This document shows, piece by piece, positions 11,431 through 23,184 of a DNA stretch of 51,725 nucleotides (positions are counted from its first letter, which is position 1; each line of letters opens with the position of its first letter). Under the pieces are notes generated by a model. The model was not told the DNA's origin. It saw only the letters and a list, made by a program, of their open reading frames with translations, and did not search any database. The stretch spans positions 1 to 51,725 of the forward strand of contig BCKK01000001.1 in NCBI GenBank assembly GCA_001600615.1, read 5' to 3'. The position numbers were made by a program, and so were the translations under genes. Source of the stretch: Dioszegia crocea. Taxonomy: Eukaryota > Basidiomycota > Tremellomycetes > Tremellales > Bulleribasidiaceae.

Positions 11431-12691
11431 ATGACTTACGCTGTTCGACCTCGAATCGCGACATTTGCCTTGCTCTCGCTCGCATTTGCGTGCGCCTGCC
11501 TTATCCTGTCCATCTATCCAACACATGCAATCGGCCGACTGGCCTGGGTCACTACCGAGCCGTCGGTGCAAACTGCAAAAACGGTGAAGCAGTCGGGTTG
11601 GCATCCTTTGTTCGATAATGCGGTCAATATTCCGGTGCCCCCGGCATACCACCATACCGCCCCCGCCGGTGTAGCTGTGAGCATAATCCTGTTGATCTTC
11701 AACCAAGCAGGGGCGATCGACCAGGTTGTACGATCAATCTTAATGACTACGACGGGACCGTACGAAATAATAGGTAAGTTTGCATTTATGTACCAAAGGA
11801 GGAAGCGCGTTCTAGCTAGCATCAGATACCGACTGCTAGGCCCATCCAGAGAACGAGATATCCCCGGCTGATACCACATAGCTGTTTTCGATAATTGCTC
11901 CGACAACTCCTCTTTGGTTGTTGCCAGTACTATCTCCGAGTGGTTTGCTGAACACCCTCCCAATCTCGAGCATGGACTTACGGCCTACCATCCCGTGTCA
12001 CTGTCAGAGACGCACTACGAGGTCAAGGGCAACAATGTTGGCCTCCGCCGAGCAACCAATCCATATGGCATTATTGTTCAGGACGACATGATCATGGTTC
12101 AGCCGGGTTGGGATCGCCACCTCCTCCGCCCGGCTCTTGGCTACCAAGACGTGCTCGCTGTCTCAGCGCGTTGTGGCCACAACGATAGATGGCATGATGC
12201 GGGTCAGCTTTGGATGCCAGAAACAGTGGCGGGCAATTGTGGGGAACACAACTATGATGTGGGCCTCCGGAACGAATTTCACGTGCGCGATTTAGCCGTG
12301 CGAGGGCCGTTGTTGCTGGATATGGACAAGCTGAGGGCTCTCGATTATTTTGACGAGATATTCTATCCTCAAGAGGCGGATGACCACGATGTGAGTATCG
12401 CGTCTCTGACTCATGGCCAGGCAAACGTGCGCGCTCGGCTGTTTGAGATTATGCTCATAGAATTAGCTCTGCTTGCGGGCGTTCCAGCTCTACGGTTGGG
12501 TCTGTGGCGTAAGCCAGATCAGCGTGCACTCAACCGCCAAAAATCACCGCGTTGCGGATACCGGAAGCCGCCCTACCGTGCTAATCGGCGCGGAGAGCCG
12601 CAACATGGATCACCTTCGACGCAGGCATCCGGCCTACTTACGGGAAGCCGTAAAACACGATCAGACACGGTACTTCGAGACGGAAGACTGA
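11431..12691 (+). CDS. GT2-fold glycosyltransferase, type II membrane protein
   Basis: Exons 11431-11773, 11882-12390 and 12467-12691 splice into 358 aa. An N-terminal anchor (FALLSLAFACACLILSIY, about residues 11-28) precedes a GT-A domain: VSIILLIFNQAGAIDQVVRS is the usual first strand, IIAVFDNCSDNSS the D-N-x-S-x-D-x-S nucleotide-binding turn formed exactly across the first splice junction, IIVQDDMIMVQPGWDR the metal-binding acidic motif, and EADDHDLCLRAFQLYGW the acceptor/base motif formed across the second junction. The pattern is that of a GT2 transferase acting on a lumenal glycan; the donor sugar is not predictable. The nearest recognised gene upstream is the GT23-like one, same strand. 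Confidence 0.82.
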
Positions 12692-13725
12692 CGGTCCCTG
12701 GTCCGGTAAACACAATACGTTGGCCCCTTGACGTCTAAAACCTTGCGATCCCGTAACCTCCCCGGCCTTTCGACCCACCCATCTCGCTTCCCCGCCCCCC
12801 CAACCCCCGCCCCCCCAACCCCCACCCCCCCGCCGCCCCCCTTCCCTCCCCTACCCACTCCCCTCCCGGAATTCCCCACCGCCCTCCAGGGGTCCCAGCG
12901 CACTGCCGCTGCGTTCGACGTTTTACACGAGCACTCTCATCTCCTTTTTGTCAAGGAATGTGCTGTGAGCGGTCGAAATCTCGAAACCCAAATCGAGTCA
13001 GTTATAAATTTATCCACTTGAGGCCGAGAATGCTAGAGCGAATCGACGCTGACGATCAATAGAATCATAAGCGTAGGAAAGGCAAGAGCGCTGTGCCTTA
13101 CATTGGATCCTACCAAGCAAAGAATATCCCCCACGTGTGATCGATTCGCACTTCTTCTCAAAACAGCAGTCTACTACCCCACCAAACCCCTCCCCCATTC
13201 TATCCGCCTAAGATAGGCTTCGGCTCAGTATTTGATGCATTCAACAATTGATGCCCTCTACCAATCTCGCGAGGTTGTCTCCCCGCAATGTACGGCTCTT
13301 CTCAGCCTTAAAACGAACGTGGAAGAGCCCCTCAACTTTGCGCTTTTTCGCACAGGCGGATGCTCTTTACGTCACGACTCACGACTGCCGTTTTAAGGCG
13401 GAACAGCTTGAAATCTGCGCGCTGAATAACAGTTGACATAGTACTCGCCTGATATCACGGGTGTCTCAAAGAACTGCGGCGACAGCACACCCCACAAGGG
13501 GCCTGCCTGTCTTAGAGTTGCTGAGTTGAGGGGCACTGCTCTCGCGTCACGTTGACAGGCGCCAGTAAGCGCAGCGGCGAACCTTTGGCGAGCGGGGGAC
13601 GAGTCGGTGAATCACTTCGCGATGTCCTGACTGTTGGGATATAGGAATGTGCCGGTGGTGGGGCATTACCGGTAGTGAAGGCAAGGTACCCGGGTTCGCC
13701 ACTTTTACTTAGTCATGGGGAGGGT
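12692..13725. other. Intergenic with poly-C tract
   Basis: No supported gene. A strongly C-rich tract (CCCCCC runs separated by AA or A) occupies about 12788-12870 just after the GT2 gene; the glycine- or proline-rich frames across it are composition artefacts. The rest shows no recognisable element. Confidence 0.5.
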
Positions 13726-13911
13726 TACTAGATGAATATTCTCATCGATGTGAAGATGTATTGAGCTCGTCTGCCTGTCATGTGGCCCGCAGCCTGTTCG
13801 GTTGTTGCCATGGTCCCATGACCAAGTGAAACCGGCGAACTCGTGTATCCTGCCTCGACTCCCGGTATTACGTCAGCCTCCACGGGCACATTCCTCCTGC
13901 TATATCCCACA
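13726..13911 (-). repeat. Solo-LTR-like repeat, copy 1
   Basis: An approximately 186-bp sequence present three times in the window (also 26593-26776 and 51390-51573). Read on the minus strand it starts TGTGGGATATA and ends ATATTCATCTAGTA. The TATA-like site seen in the other copies is degraded here, and no flanking duplication is evident, suggesting an older copy. Confidence 0.6.
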
Positions 13912-14578
13912 CTCCCCTTTGCGCTCAATGCTCCATGATTCCACCCTCCTATACTCGTACACGGTTCCCCTGAGGTCCCTCACACTCTCGCAATCCCCAA
14001 TATCTCGGTACTGCCTCCCCTACCCCTTCGTTCCTTCCGCAAAATTCACTTTCTTCCCAAACACACGCACATTTACCCAGCTTCGCTCCGCTCGGATACG
14101 CCATTCCGATGTCATTGGTGTTCCCGACGTGACGGTTTTGATGCAGGGATTTAGTGAAAATATCCGCCTGCTGCTCGTCCGCTTTGATGTACTCGAGATG
14201 AAACGAGCCTCGCTGGACCTCATGTCGGATCCAGTGCTGATTGTGTTGGATTGCACGCTAATCTAAACCAGGGTTCAGTACTACGACGGAGAAGTAGGGA
14301 ATAGAGACAATAGCTAACTACCCTACTCTACTGGCTGTACTACATACTGAAGGGAAGCTGCTGCGGGACTGAAACGCCAAGAACGCTACTAATAAGAAAT
14401 CTATGATAAGTAGGACAACAGCCAATCCCGAGGCTATACCGCCAAACCGCCAAGCCTCCTTATCGCTTGGCCTGCTCCTCATCTCCTCTGCCTTATCTTC
14501 CCCATGGGTCATCAGAGTTACTCGGTGCACCATACTCTGACACTCCCCCTCGCTCGAGTAAGCCATGAGCCTGATAGA

Positions 14579-16205
14579 CTAGCCCCTGGCTGCCACACCG
14601 ATGAGATCCCGAAGCCGGTCGAAGGTGACCTGAGGGAGGGACTTGGTGAGGAGATCGGCTAGATTCTTGGCAGATGAGATGAAGTCGAGACGGACAGTGT
14701 TGTACTCAACCTTCTCCCTGAGATAGCGATATCGCATCGCAATGTGTTTGGAGCGCTCGTGATATACGGGATTCTTGGAGAGGGCGCGGCGATGCAACCG
14801 TTGTTGTCGTTACGGATGGAGATGGGTTCGTTAACAGGTAGATCAACGCTTAGATCTTCGGGGTGGAGTCGGAGCCAGGTGGCCTGACGGGTGGCATCAG
14901 CCGAAGCCATGTAGTCGGCCTCGGTGGTAGAGAGGGCGACCATGGGCTGACGACGGGATTTCCAGGCAGCGATGCCGCCGCAGACGATGAAGAGATACCC
15001 AGTAGTGGACTTCCGGGTATCATGATCATTGATCACCTCCTCAGTCGGCATCTACGTAGCCTTGGATGAGACGACCTTCGGCACTGGCATCAAAGGTCAG
15101 GCAATGACTCGGTGTACCTCTCATGTACCGAAGTAATGCCCTGCTGCCGCGTTATGGGAGTCGTTCCACTTGCTGATGTACCGGGAGGATACCGTCGCGG
15201 GATGAGCGAGATCGGGACGTAAGATGGTAGCGGCGTACAGGATGGAGCCGACGATTTGGGGATGGGGATGATGACGAGCAGAGGTGAATTCATTGTCGGT
15301 AGCAGGAAGAGGTCTGAAGCCGGAGGGGAGAGGGATCTTGCACGGGTTGCAGTCGGACAGACCAAAGCCGTCAGGAAGAGCCTCGACGTAGTGCTCCTGC
15401 GAGATATACAGCTTGCGCTGCGCACAGTCCCGCTGGACGTTGAAGCCCAGGAAGTAATTGACCGGCCCCGGGTCCGAGCACTCGAATTGAGCGTCGAGCT
15501 GGACTTTGAACGCATCAAGAGCAAAACGGGGATTGCTAGCGATAAGCTGGTTGTCGACGTGGATAGAGAGCATGATGAAATTGCCGTCGACGGAGCGGGT
15601 GTATGGGCAGAAATCGGCCCGAGTGGCAGAGAATCCCTCCTCTCTCTGCCACTCCACTTGTCGAACGCCTTGTTGACGCAGCGCGGGGGCTCACGGAGAC
15701 CTTAGAGGGATTTGCGAAGGCGCAGGACTTTGGGGGAAGGGATGTCTGAGCCCTCTGGAGAATCCATGTATATGGTTTCGTCCAGATCGCCATTGAGGAA
15801 GGCGGCGACGATGTCGACTTGATCGCACTCGAGGTCAAAGTGGTTGACTAGGGATAGAAAGACTCGAAATGTATCCTTGTGAGCGACACCAGCGTAGAGC
15901 TCGGTGAATTCGACACCCTCGAGTTGGGAGTAGCCCTTGGCGACCCGGCTAGCCTTGTACTATGAGGGCAGACCCGTGACCCCGTCCACCTTCCGAGTAT
16001 ACACCCATCTCGCCCCAACAACTTTCAATCTCGACTCCTTGACCACCACATCCCAGACTTTGTACTCTTCCATCTTATCCATTTCAGCCTTCATGGCCGT
16101 CTCCAAGTGCGGCCAGTCTGCAGAGTGCCGGGCCTGAGAGAAGGAGTTGGGCGAGTCGTGAGCCGAGGTAGCGCTGACCATGGCAACGGAATAATGACCG
16201 GCCAT
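14579..16205 (-). pseudogene. copia A reverse transcriptase and RNase H, frameshifted
   Basis: Reverse transcriptase and RNase H spread over at least five frames. The reverse transcriptase begins near WVYTRKVDGVTG (about 16000) and includes FIMLSIHVDNQLIAS, where the usual YVDD catalytic box reads HVDN, itself a likely loss of function. RNase H shows [31 protein letters not shown] and the terminal [14 protein letters not shown] motif ending at 14579. Multiple frameshifts make it a pseudogene. Confidence 0.85.
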
Positions 16206-16535
16206 GGCGCCGGACTTTGTGTAAAGGGGACTGTCTCGTCAGGGGAAGGGATCGCCGCATTGGCGTGAGCGTGACCGGACCGAGTACGAGCGGGAGGGGG
16301 CGCGTCTTCGAGTTCGGGTGATGGTGCACGGGCCCGGGCGAACCGCGGATCATCCTCGTACACCCAGCCTCTGACCACACGAGGGATCTCATCCACCTGC
16401 TCCTCATAATCCTGCTCTACTCGAGGCACACAATCCGGCGGATTGGCATTGACCTCAATGTCGATGGCTGGAGGTGGAATCTTCTCTGGCTTACCCTCTC
16501 CGACAGGCAGGAAAGTGGGGTTGTCTCCGACAAGG

Positions 16536-17384
16536 TCATAAGTGACGCTGCGGCGCTCGCGGGCGTCGACTGAATTTGAGAAGATGAGACAATGTTTTGG
16601 CGCTCGTCGTCCCACCGGAGAGGTAGCCATCCAGGCGACCCTCTAAGTACCGGGGCTCGAGCTTGGGGATGGCCTCGTGGCGGCGGTAGAAGAGGGAAGC
16701 GCCGAAGGGCTGAAGGTGATTGTGGAACTTCGGTTTCCCGTACCACAGGTCGTCCGGGATGGTGTTGGAGGGTTTGGCCGGTACTCGGTTTCGCAGGTAA
16801 GCGGCATGGGATGTGGCTTCTGCCCAGAGGCGAAAGGGAAGACCGGAGTCAACGAGGAAGGTTCGAACAGAGTCGAGGAGGGTAAGGTGTACTCGCTCTA
16901 CACGGCTATTCTGGGCATGCGCACCAGGAGTGACTATCACGTGATCAATTCCCTTCTCCTCAAAATAGAGTTTAGCCGCTCCGTTGACGAATTCACCGCC
17001 TCCGTCACTCCTGATTATCTTGACCTTCTCTCCAGTAGTGTTCTCCGTTCCCGCGATATGGGTCTGCAAGGTTGCAAGAGCGTGCGATTTGCTGGCGAGG
17101 AAGTAGACGGAGATGTGATGGGAGAAGTCGTCATAGCAGGTGAGAAAGTACCGCTTGCCGCCAAGGGATGTGACTGACGCAGGACCCCAGAGATCAACGT
17201 GTACGACTTCTAAGAGCACGCTCGCGCGAGTCTCGGGAGCAGCGGGAGGGGATGGCAGTCGCTTGCTTTTGCCCATGATGCAGGATTTGCACTCAAGAGA
17301 TGAGAGGTGGGCAGAGGTGATGAAACTGAGTGCATCCGAAGTGACTAATCTACCAGCCCTAAACAACCACATGATCCCCTTCAT
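16536..17384 (-). pseudogene. copia A integrase
   Basis: A 282-codon frame with a GAG-pre-integrase tail (SLECKSCIMGKSKRLP) and a DDE integrase core. The acidic residues are seen in VVHVDLWGP, IIRSDGGGEF and NSRVERVHLTL, with the expected D-D-35-E order. The frame then shifts at about 16540-16630 into the region before reverse transcriptase, so polyprotein production is broken. Confidence 0.85.
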
Positions 17385-17425
17385 CCCGAGATGGCCTAGC
17401 CGGTGATGCCAAGATCTCAGAGCTA

Positions 17426-18547
17426 CTACAGGGTCAGCGCTGCTAGCTGATAGGGCATGGGAGGGACGACGTACATCGGGACGACGTACATCGTCGATGA
17501 GGTAAAGATCGTTGTTGATCTTAGCGGTGAGGATAGGGTTGAAGGAGGTACCGGGGCGGACGCAGATAGCATCCTTAGGGGTGAAATGCCAGACATAGGG
17601 GGGGGGNNNNNNNNNNNNNNNNNNNNNNNNNNNNNNNNNNNNNNNNNNNNNNNNNNNNNNNNNNNNNNNNNNNNNNNNNNNNNNNNNNNNNNNNNNNNNN
17701 NNNNNNNNNNNNNNNNNNNNNNNNNNNNNNNNNNNNNNNNNNNNNNNNNNNNNNNNNNNNNNNNNNNNNNNNNNNNNNNNNNNNNNNNNNNNNNNNNNNN
17801 NNNNNNNNNNNNNNNNGGGATGTAGGAAGCCGGGGGAGTGCCGCCCTGCTTAATGCACTGGGCATTTGTGTGGGAGTTGGTGTGATGGTACGAACAGGCC
17901 CACTGCTGCGACGTAGCTAACGCAACCGCAGGAATGATGGCCCCGTCCATCCGCCGCCTACCCCGTTCCGCCCTTACTGCCGCCATTACCTTCTCCGAGG
18001 TCAGATGGCCATCCATCCAGAGACTCTGTTTCTGGGTGGACCAGGACTCAGGCTGAGCCAAGGCCATGGCGTACGCCAGGATGGAGTCAGAGATCTTTTC
18101 CCCGCCAGCCGAGAGCTGGGCGTGGGCAGAGAGAAGACGGGACAGGATGTCGATAGGGCTCTCACCCTCGCTGACGGTGGTGCGAAAGAGTTGCTGGACG
18201 AGGGCGGCTTGGCGGGCGCCGACCATCGCAGAGTAGGACTCTTTGAGGTGAGTCCAGAGCTTAGCGGTCTGGGGATCAAACGCGTCCGCACATGCAGCTG
18301 GGAGGGATTGGCTGATGACGCTCGAAAGGGAGTTGTACATGATAGAGTAGGCCTTGCCGTGTTTGACCTTGTCCTCGGGGGAGAGAGTGGAAAGGGTGTC
18401 CTCGTCAATATTGACGTAGGAGAGGAGGTCCTTGCCCAGGAGGGCTGCGGCAAGAGATCTGGCCGAGACGGAGTAATTCTCGGATCCGATGAGAGGGGGA
18501 ATCCGATAGGTGACACGGTCGTCGTCTGTGATTGATGGATTGTGCAT
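17426..18547 (-). pseudogene. copia A gag region
   Basis: A 373-codon frame starting at 18547 (MHNPSITDDDRVTYRIPPL) reads through a typical fungal copia gag: an N-terminal domain with LLGKDLLSYVNIDEDTL, a UBN2-like middle with SVISQSLPAACADAFDPQTA, and a CSYHHTNSHTNAQC zinc-binding box. The 3' quarter contains the undetermined bases, so continuity into integrase is unknown. Confidence 0.75.
17607..17816. other. Assembly gap (Ns)
   Basis: About 210 undetermined bases within the copia A gag-integrase junction, flanked by a GGGGGGG run. The gap length may be nominal. Reading frames spanning it are not evidence of coding. Confidence 0.98.
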
Positions 18548-18677
18548 GATGAGAGCGTGATAGCTGATTGTATAGTCCGCGGAGAGGGGTGCCGAGTTGA
18601 AAGTGAAGGGCGATGATGGTAAAGTGGATTCGATTGCTAGTTTGCCAGGCTCATAATCTTACTTGAGCGAGGGGGGG

Positions 18678-18784
18678 TGTCTGAGTATGGTGCGCCGAGT
18701 CCTTGTGGCTTGGCCTGCTCCTCATCTCCTCTGCCTTATTTCCCCATGAGCCATCGGAGTTACTCGGCGGACCATACTCTGACA
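18678..18784. repeat. 107-bp segment with 23-bp inverted LTR ends
   Basis: The left 23 bases (from TGTCTGAGTATGG) and the right 23 bases (ending CCATACTCTGACA) are inverted copies with two mismatches by my count. Just left of it, on the plus strand, lies a polypurine-tract-like GAGCGAGGGGGGG preceded by AGGCTCAT, the same order as at the 3' end of copia A but in the opposite orientation. This means LTR sequence from both orientations meets here, a rearrangement rather than a normal 5' LTR. Confidence 0.7.
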
Positions 18785-18785
18785 G

Positions 18786-19393
18786 TTTGACATCGTAGTG
18801 CTTGGTTCGTTGATGTGATTTGGGGGACTCGGTAATGGCGATAACGCTGTTGCTGTCGCAGTGAATGATGATAGGGTTGCGCTGATGATCCCCCATATCC
18901 CCTAGCAACCGCCTTAGGTGAACCACCTCGCTGAATCCTGACGATACAGCGATGTATTCCGCCTCGGTGGTAGATTTAGCCATCATAGATTGACGGATTG
19001 CGGTCTAGGATATGAGTGAATTGTGGAGTTTGAATGACATACCGCTGGTAAATTTTCGGGTTTCCTGGCATCCTCCAAAGTTCGCATCAATCCATCCCTC
19101 CAAAGGAGCCTTTTTCCTCCTATTTCTATGCCTAGCTCCCTCGTATTCTTGGCATATGCCACTAGCCTCATCACCATCTGAAAGTGACCCTCGGTGGGGT
19201 TCGCGCAAGCTCGCGCGAGGACTCCGACAGCATAGCTGATGTCCGGTCTGGTGGACCCGCCCAGCCAGCCTAGACTGCCGATGAGTTGGCGGTTTGGGGT
19301 GAGTTCATAGCTTGTAGTGTCGGTTGACTCGATAGATGCGCCAAGGGGTGTGAGGTATAATCGATCAAGAGATGAAGGGGAAACTTTCGACAA
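18786..19393 (-). pseudogene. copia B 3' fragment (late reverse transcriptase and RNase H)
   Basis: A second copia fragment directly abuts the copia A LTR. It reads NRQLIGSLGWLGGSTRPDIS (the conserved Y/GSL-x-x-x-x-x-TRPDI segment), then after a frame change AKSTTEAEYIAVSSGFSEVV and SHQRTKHYDVK of RNase H. The sequence stops at the TGTCAGAGTATGG of copia A, so it looks as if copia A or its LTR inserted into it. Its 5' part is missing beyond about 19410. Confidence 0.8.
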
Positions 19394-19638
19394 TCTTGTC
19401 GGCGTAAGTTGGCTGACTAAGCCAGATTTTCCCCTGCACCTCAGTCGTGACAGCGTTGCGTAATAGCCAATTAGCCACTTCTCTCACCCATAGACATTTC
19501 CATATGTCTCGCCCTGGGTCTCTTCTTCATCCTCTGGAACATAGGCTGAAGCTGAGATTCAAAGTCTACGTGATTCCGCCTTGGTAACTCCGCCCCGCAG
19601 ATCAACAAACGATCCTGGGCGAGTCTTTCAGCAAACTA

Positions 19639-20997
19639 ATGAACCGCCAGAGGATCCCAAAGATGGAGTCCATATCGATCACCTCCACCACCAAACTTCC
19701 TGGTCTTCTCTATGATGGGACCGACTTCATTCCCTGGAAGAAGCGTATTCAAAACACCTTATCATCACAATCCCTCCAACAACACCTCGGTGACCTCACA
19801 AAAGACCTCGATACAATCCAGGCGGAGATCCGGAGCTTGTACGACTTGGATTGCTAGATCCCTGAGGGAATGGCTCAGTGAGAAGGGAATATCACACATC
19901 ATCGTGCCCCCTACCGTCCATAGACAAAATGGGCGCGTCGAACGGCGCATCTTACCCTTGCCAATGACATTCGTACACTGCTTGTCTCGAGCGAGCTCCC
20001 CCATTCTTTGTGGACTGAGGCCGCCAAGTACTCCGCGTACACCGGTAATCGTACTCTTCGGCAGGGTCAGATTCAATCTCCGGAAGATCTTTGGCAGCAC
20101 CGCAGAGTTGATCTCAGCAAACTCTGCGCTTTCGGCCAAGGCGGGGTATATCGCGTTACGGAACAACAGGGCAAACTCAACCCTTGAGCGAGGAAAGCAG
20201 TAATCGTTGGCTACGAGCCAGATGCCTCTTTCTACCGGTTATACGATCCACTCCTGCGCCGAATAGTCACCTCTCGAGACGTAACCCCCTTGATATCATC
20301 GGTATCAATTTCCTTATGAATCAAACGATACTGTTCCCCCGGTCGAGATTGCCCCCATATTCGAGTCCATCCCTGTACATCCACTGTTTCTTCCCACACC
20401 CCTCAGCCACCTCTACCCAGTTCGGAGCCGATCCTTCATGTCAACCAAGACAGTGATGATGAAAATGAGGAGTATGATGAAACTATCGATGACGAGCTGG
20501 CTAACATACCGGCGGGAGAGGAGGTGGAATTGCGAATTCCCCGAGCCGATAACAGGAACTGGACATACGTCCAGGAAGCAGCACCTTTGCCCGGCTTCCA
20601 GGAACGACCAGTGAAAGTTACCGAGCTTCGCGATCCCGACAGGCGTCATCTTACCCGTGCCGCTCGCATACAAGAGCGAGCGCAGATCGCTCTTCTCGCA
20701 GCTACGTCTGCGCAGAAAATCTCAAAAGCTACAAGGAGGCAACGCGATCTCAGGAGTCTGAAGAATGGCATGGGCTCATGCGCGATTCGAATCTCAAGCA
20801 TCAAAGGCAAGAGAAATTTCCACAAGTCGGCCGAGGACGGAGCGCGGGAACAGGGGGGGATACCCAAAATCAGGCAGCATGTGAAGCTAGATCGAAGCAT
20901 GAAGGCCAGAGCTGCGACGTGCATGTTGATGGGGCCGAATGAATACCGAGCGGCATGTCGAGAGGAGTTGGCGTCCGTCCAATCGTTACCCAATTAA
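19639..20997 (+). pseudogene. copia C, internally deleted gag-integrase remnant
   Basis: Plus-strand copia remnant. The start MNRQRIPKMESISI and KLPGLLYDGTDFIPWKKRI are gag N-terminal features; then the frame jumps to integrase (SLREWLSEKGISHIIVPPTV, HRQNGRVERR, with the conserved N-G-x-x-E-R context). Downstream come the integrase-reverse transcriptase linker (LYDPLLRRIVTSRDV) and a polar, acidic linker (ENEEYDETIDDELANIPAGE). Most of gag and the integrase core is deleted and frames are broken. It lies head to head with copia B. Confidence 0.7.
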
Positions 20998-21120
20998 GAC
21001 ACTTGGAGAGAGCACCTGCAATCGTCGCTTAGGGCCAATCTGACCCATTATCCTGTTCCCGTACCTTTTGCCCCATGTATTCCCCCGTCCCTCAGCATCC
21101 TCCTTGCTCCTCTGAGATTT

Positions 21121-22541
21121 TCACTCCTCCCTCTTCTCTATCGCTCCTTCCATCCCTAGTATCCTCAAAAGCCGCCCTGGCTCCAACACTGGCAGCCGGC
21201 GAGGAGACTGGAGGACTCGAACCTTTCCATCAAGCTTGAAAGGGGTGCAGTGCTTATAAATTTCCGGTAGCATTGAGAGCACCCTTCGGTCCGTCGTATC
21301 GTGATCGAAACAGGTGTGGTTACAATCATAGGCTACGGTAGACCGGATGAGCAATTTGTCGAAGGTCGAGTTCTAACCGTTTTAAGCAGGGTCTTGCTAG
21401 ATTTGGGTATGTCGAATTGAGGAGGGGGAACTCCAGCCGAATCTGGAGGGATATCTAGGTTCGGAATGTCGAGCATTCTTAGAATGTCATCGTCGGGCTG
21501 CTGGCAGGGCCGGAGCCTCGTCAGCAGTTCTGTATAAGCTGTTTCTCTTCCTTCTCGGTAACCCTTTTCAACTCCCTCGATTGATGTGCGGCATGATGTA
21601 CATCATTGGGGACGACTCGGGCCCAATTGAGGATCAGATCGACCTCTCGCCGAGGTGCATTGTATGTGCCGACAAGAGTTAAGAATGAGGACGTAAACAC
21701 CTCGAATCACCGGCGAGGGCTGAGGATCGGGGGCGAAGAGCTAATGAGAGCTGGGTAGGGGTTGGGAAGATGATTGTCGTGATGAGACTCGAGGAGGGAA
21801 GGAGGAATGTGATGGGGCCACCGCCGGACATAGGATCATCGAGCAGATCGTGGACGACGGGTTCGAGCTGAGCGAGGGTGGCGAAGTCGGTGGGCAGGAT
21901 ATTAGGTGAGGAGGAGACGATGACAGGGGATGATGGCGGGCTATACTTAGGCAGCTGGCCGATGTTACTGTCGAGCACATCCTGTTCATATGCTCTCTGA
22001 CGAAGCAAGAAAATTGCTCACCGCATCGGACCCCGGTTCCGGATACACAGAGTCAGGCCCACTTTCTCCACTGCATGCCCATCAGCTGCAGTCTGAAGTA
22101 AGGGCAGATGCTGCATATCCTCCTTGGGCGAACTGTCTTCCCCTCCGATATCCCAAGCAGTCCCACCATCCCGGATCCGTGGCGACTATCCGCAACTCCA
22201 ATATCCGCCGTCTCGAAATCTTCGACGGGCGGTATCTCGCCATTGTCTCAAAAGCATCAGATCTCGAGGTTTAATCCTCATCGGCCTCGTCCCCCTGCTC
22301 CCGGGCGGAAACATCTTTGGTAGCCGTATGAACCCAGAACTTCGCTGCTGAAATCCCTCTTGGCGGTTTAATGGGAAGGCATCTCAAACAGTTGCAATAG
22401 CCCTTGGTCCGGCTAGGCTGACAGTCAGCACGAGCAGAGGATTCCAGGATTTTCACAAGACATAACTCACAGCTTCATCGCCGATCCGAGTGAGATACTT
22501 TGCTCTCCACAATTCCGACAGCTTGGGGCGCTTGACAGGCA
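21121..22541 (-). pseudogene. Degenerate fragment, possibly Tnp2-type (CACTA) transposase N-terminus
   Basis: From 22541 (MPVKRPKLSELWRAKYLTRI) a clean intron leads to KGYCNCLRCLPIKPPRG and FWVHTATKD, a C-x-C-x-x-C...H pattern like the zinc-binding N-terminus of fungal Tnp2 transposases, before a stop at 22272. Further left, acidic/Pro-rich stretches such as QLPKYSPPSSPVIVSSSPN and DDDILRMLDIPNLDIPPDSA lie in changing frames. No transposase core is seen. A small zinc protein of about 75 aa is the alternative reading. Confidence 0.3.
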
Positions 22542-23184
22542 TGATGAGACCGATCAGATGCGTGGAGGGAAAGGGTAGGTACGTGGTGCGGGAAGTCGAA
22601 AGGGTAGATATAGAGCAAGGTAGAGAAATGGATCAAGAGCGAGCAAATATCTTTAGGAGCACTCCGGAGCCTAGACTACCTATATGATGTTCGTCAAGAG
22701 CGGAATGAAACTCGACTGGCGCCGAAGCCAGTCTGAGTAGAGCTCTCGTGATGGGGTAATGGTTGTTGTAGATTTAGAATATGTATGTACGTACGTCATG
22801 GCTGTAGTGCGGACCAGCATCCTGCCAGCTGATCAACTGTAATTGGACCTCAACCTATAGCGTAGTCGGTCCTGGGGTGTTATCGCTGGGAGTGGGTGTT
22901 CCTCGTGTGGGTGTCCCTCGTGCCCCGGGAGAAACCACTCGTATAACAGAGGAGTGCGCACGAAGCGGAGTTCCACCAGGATACACGGAGACGAAGGGAA
23001 GTGGTCGTGGATGATGAAGAGGATTTATCTGAGTTTGGTGAAGGCGAGGGCGCGGACCATGACGTGGTAAATAATTGAGTTAGCGTGAACCTCATCCCGT
23101 AGCTCGTACAGTACTAAGACACATGCACTTGACATAATACTTTCATCCTGTATTCGATCTTTCCACCGGAGTGACCAAAGCCAA

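Larger units (their letters stand above)
14465..18784 (-). mobile_element. Decayed Ty1/copia retrotransposon (copia A)
   Basis: A minus-strand copia element with the order gag, integrase, reverse transcriptase, RNase H. A direct repeat of about 77 bp (14465-14542 and 18708-18784, minus-strand start TGTCAGAGTATGG) marks LTR sequence at both ends. The 3' LTR is preceded on the minus strand by a polypurine tract, GAGCGAGGGGGAG. The pol frames are broken by several frameshifts and a gap of unknown bases lies near the gag end. It is not expected to be autonomous. The left LTR probably extends below 14465 towards about 14280, but its outer end was not found. Confidence 0.85.

Noticed and set aside
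12661..13021. Glycine- and proline-rich frames on both strands
   Set aside because: They are translations of the poly-C tract at 12788-12870; composition explains them and no motif is present.
17457..17865. Reading frames crossing the undetermined bases
   Set aside because: Continuity across Ns is an artefact; the flanking sequence is explained by copia A.
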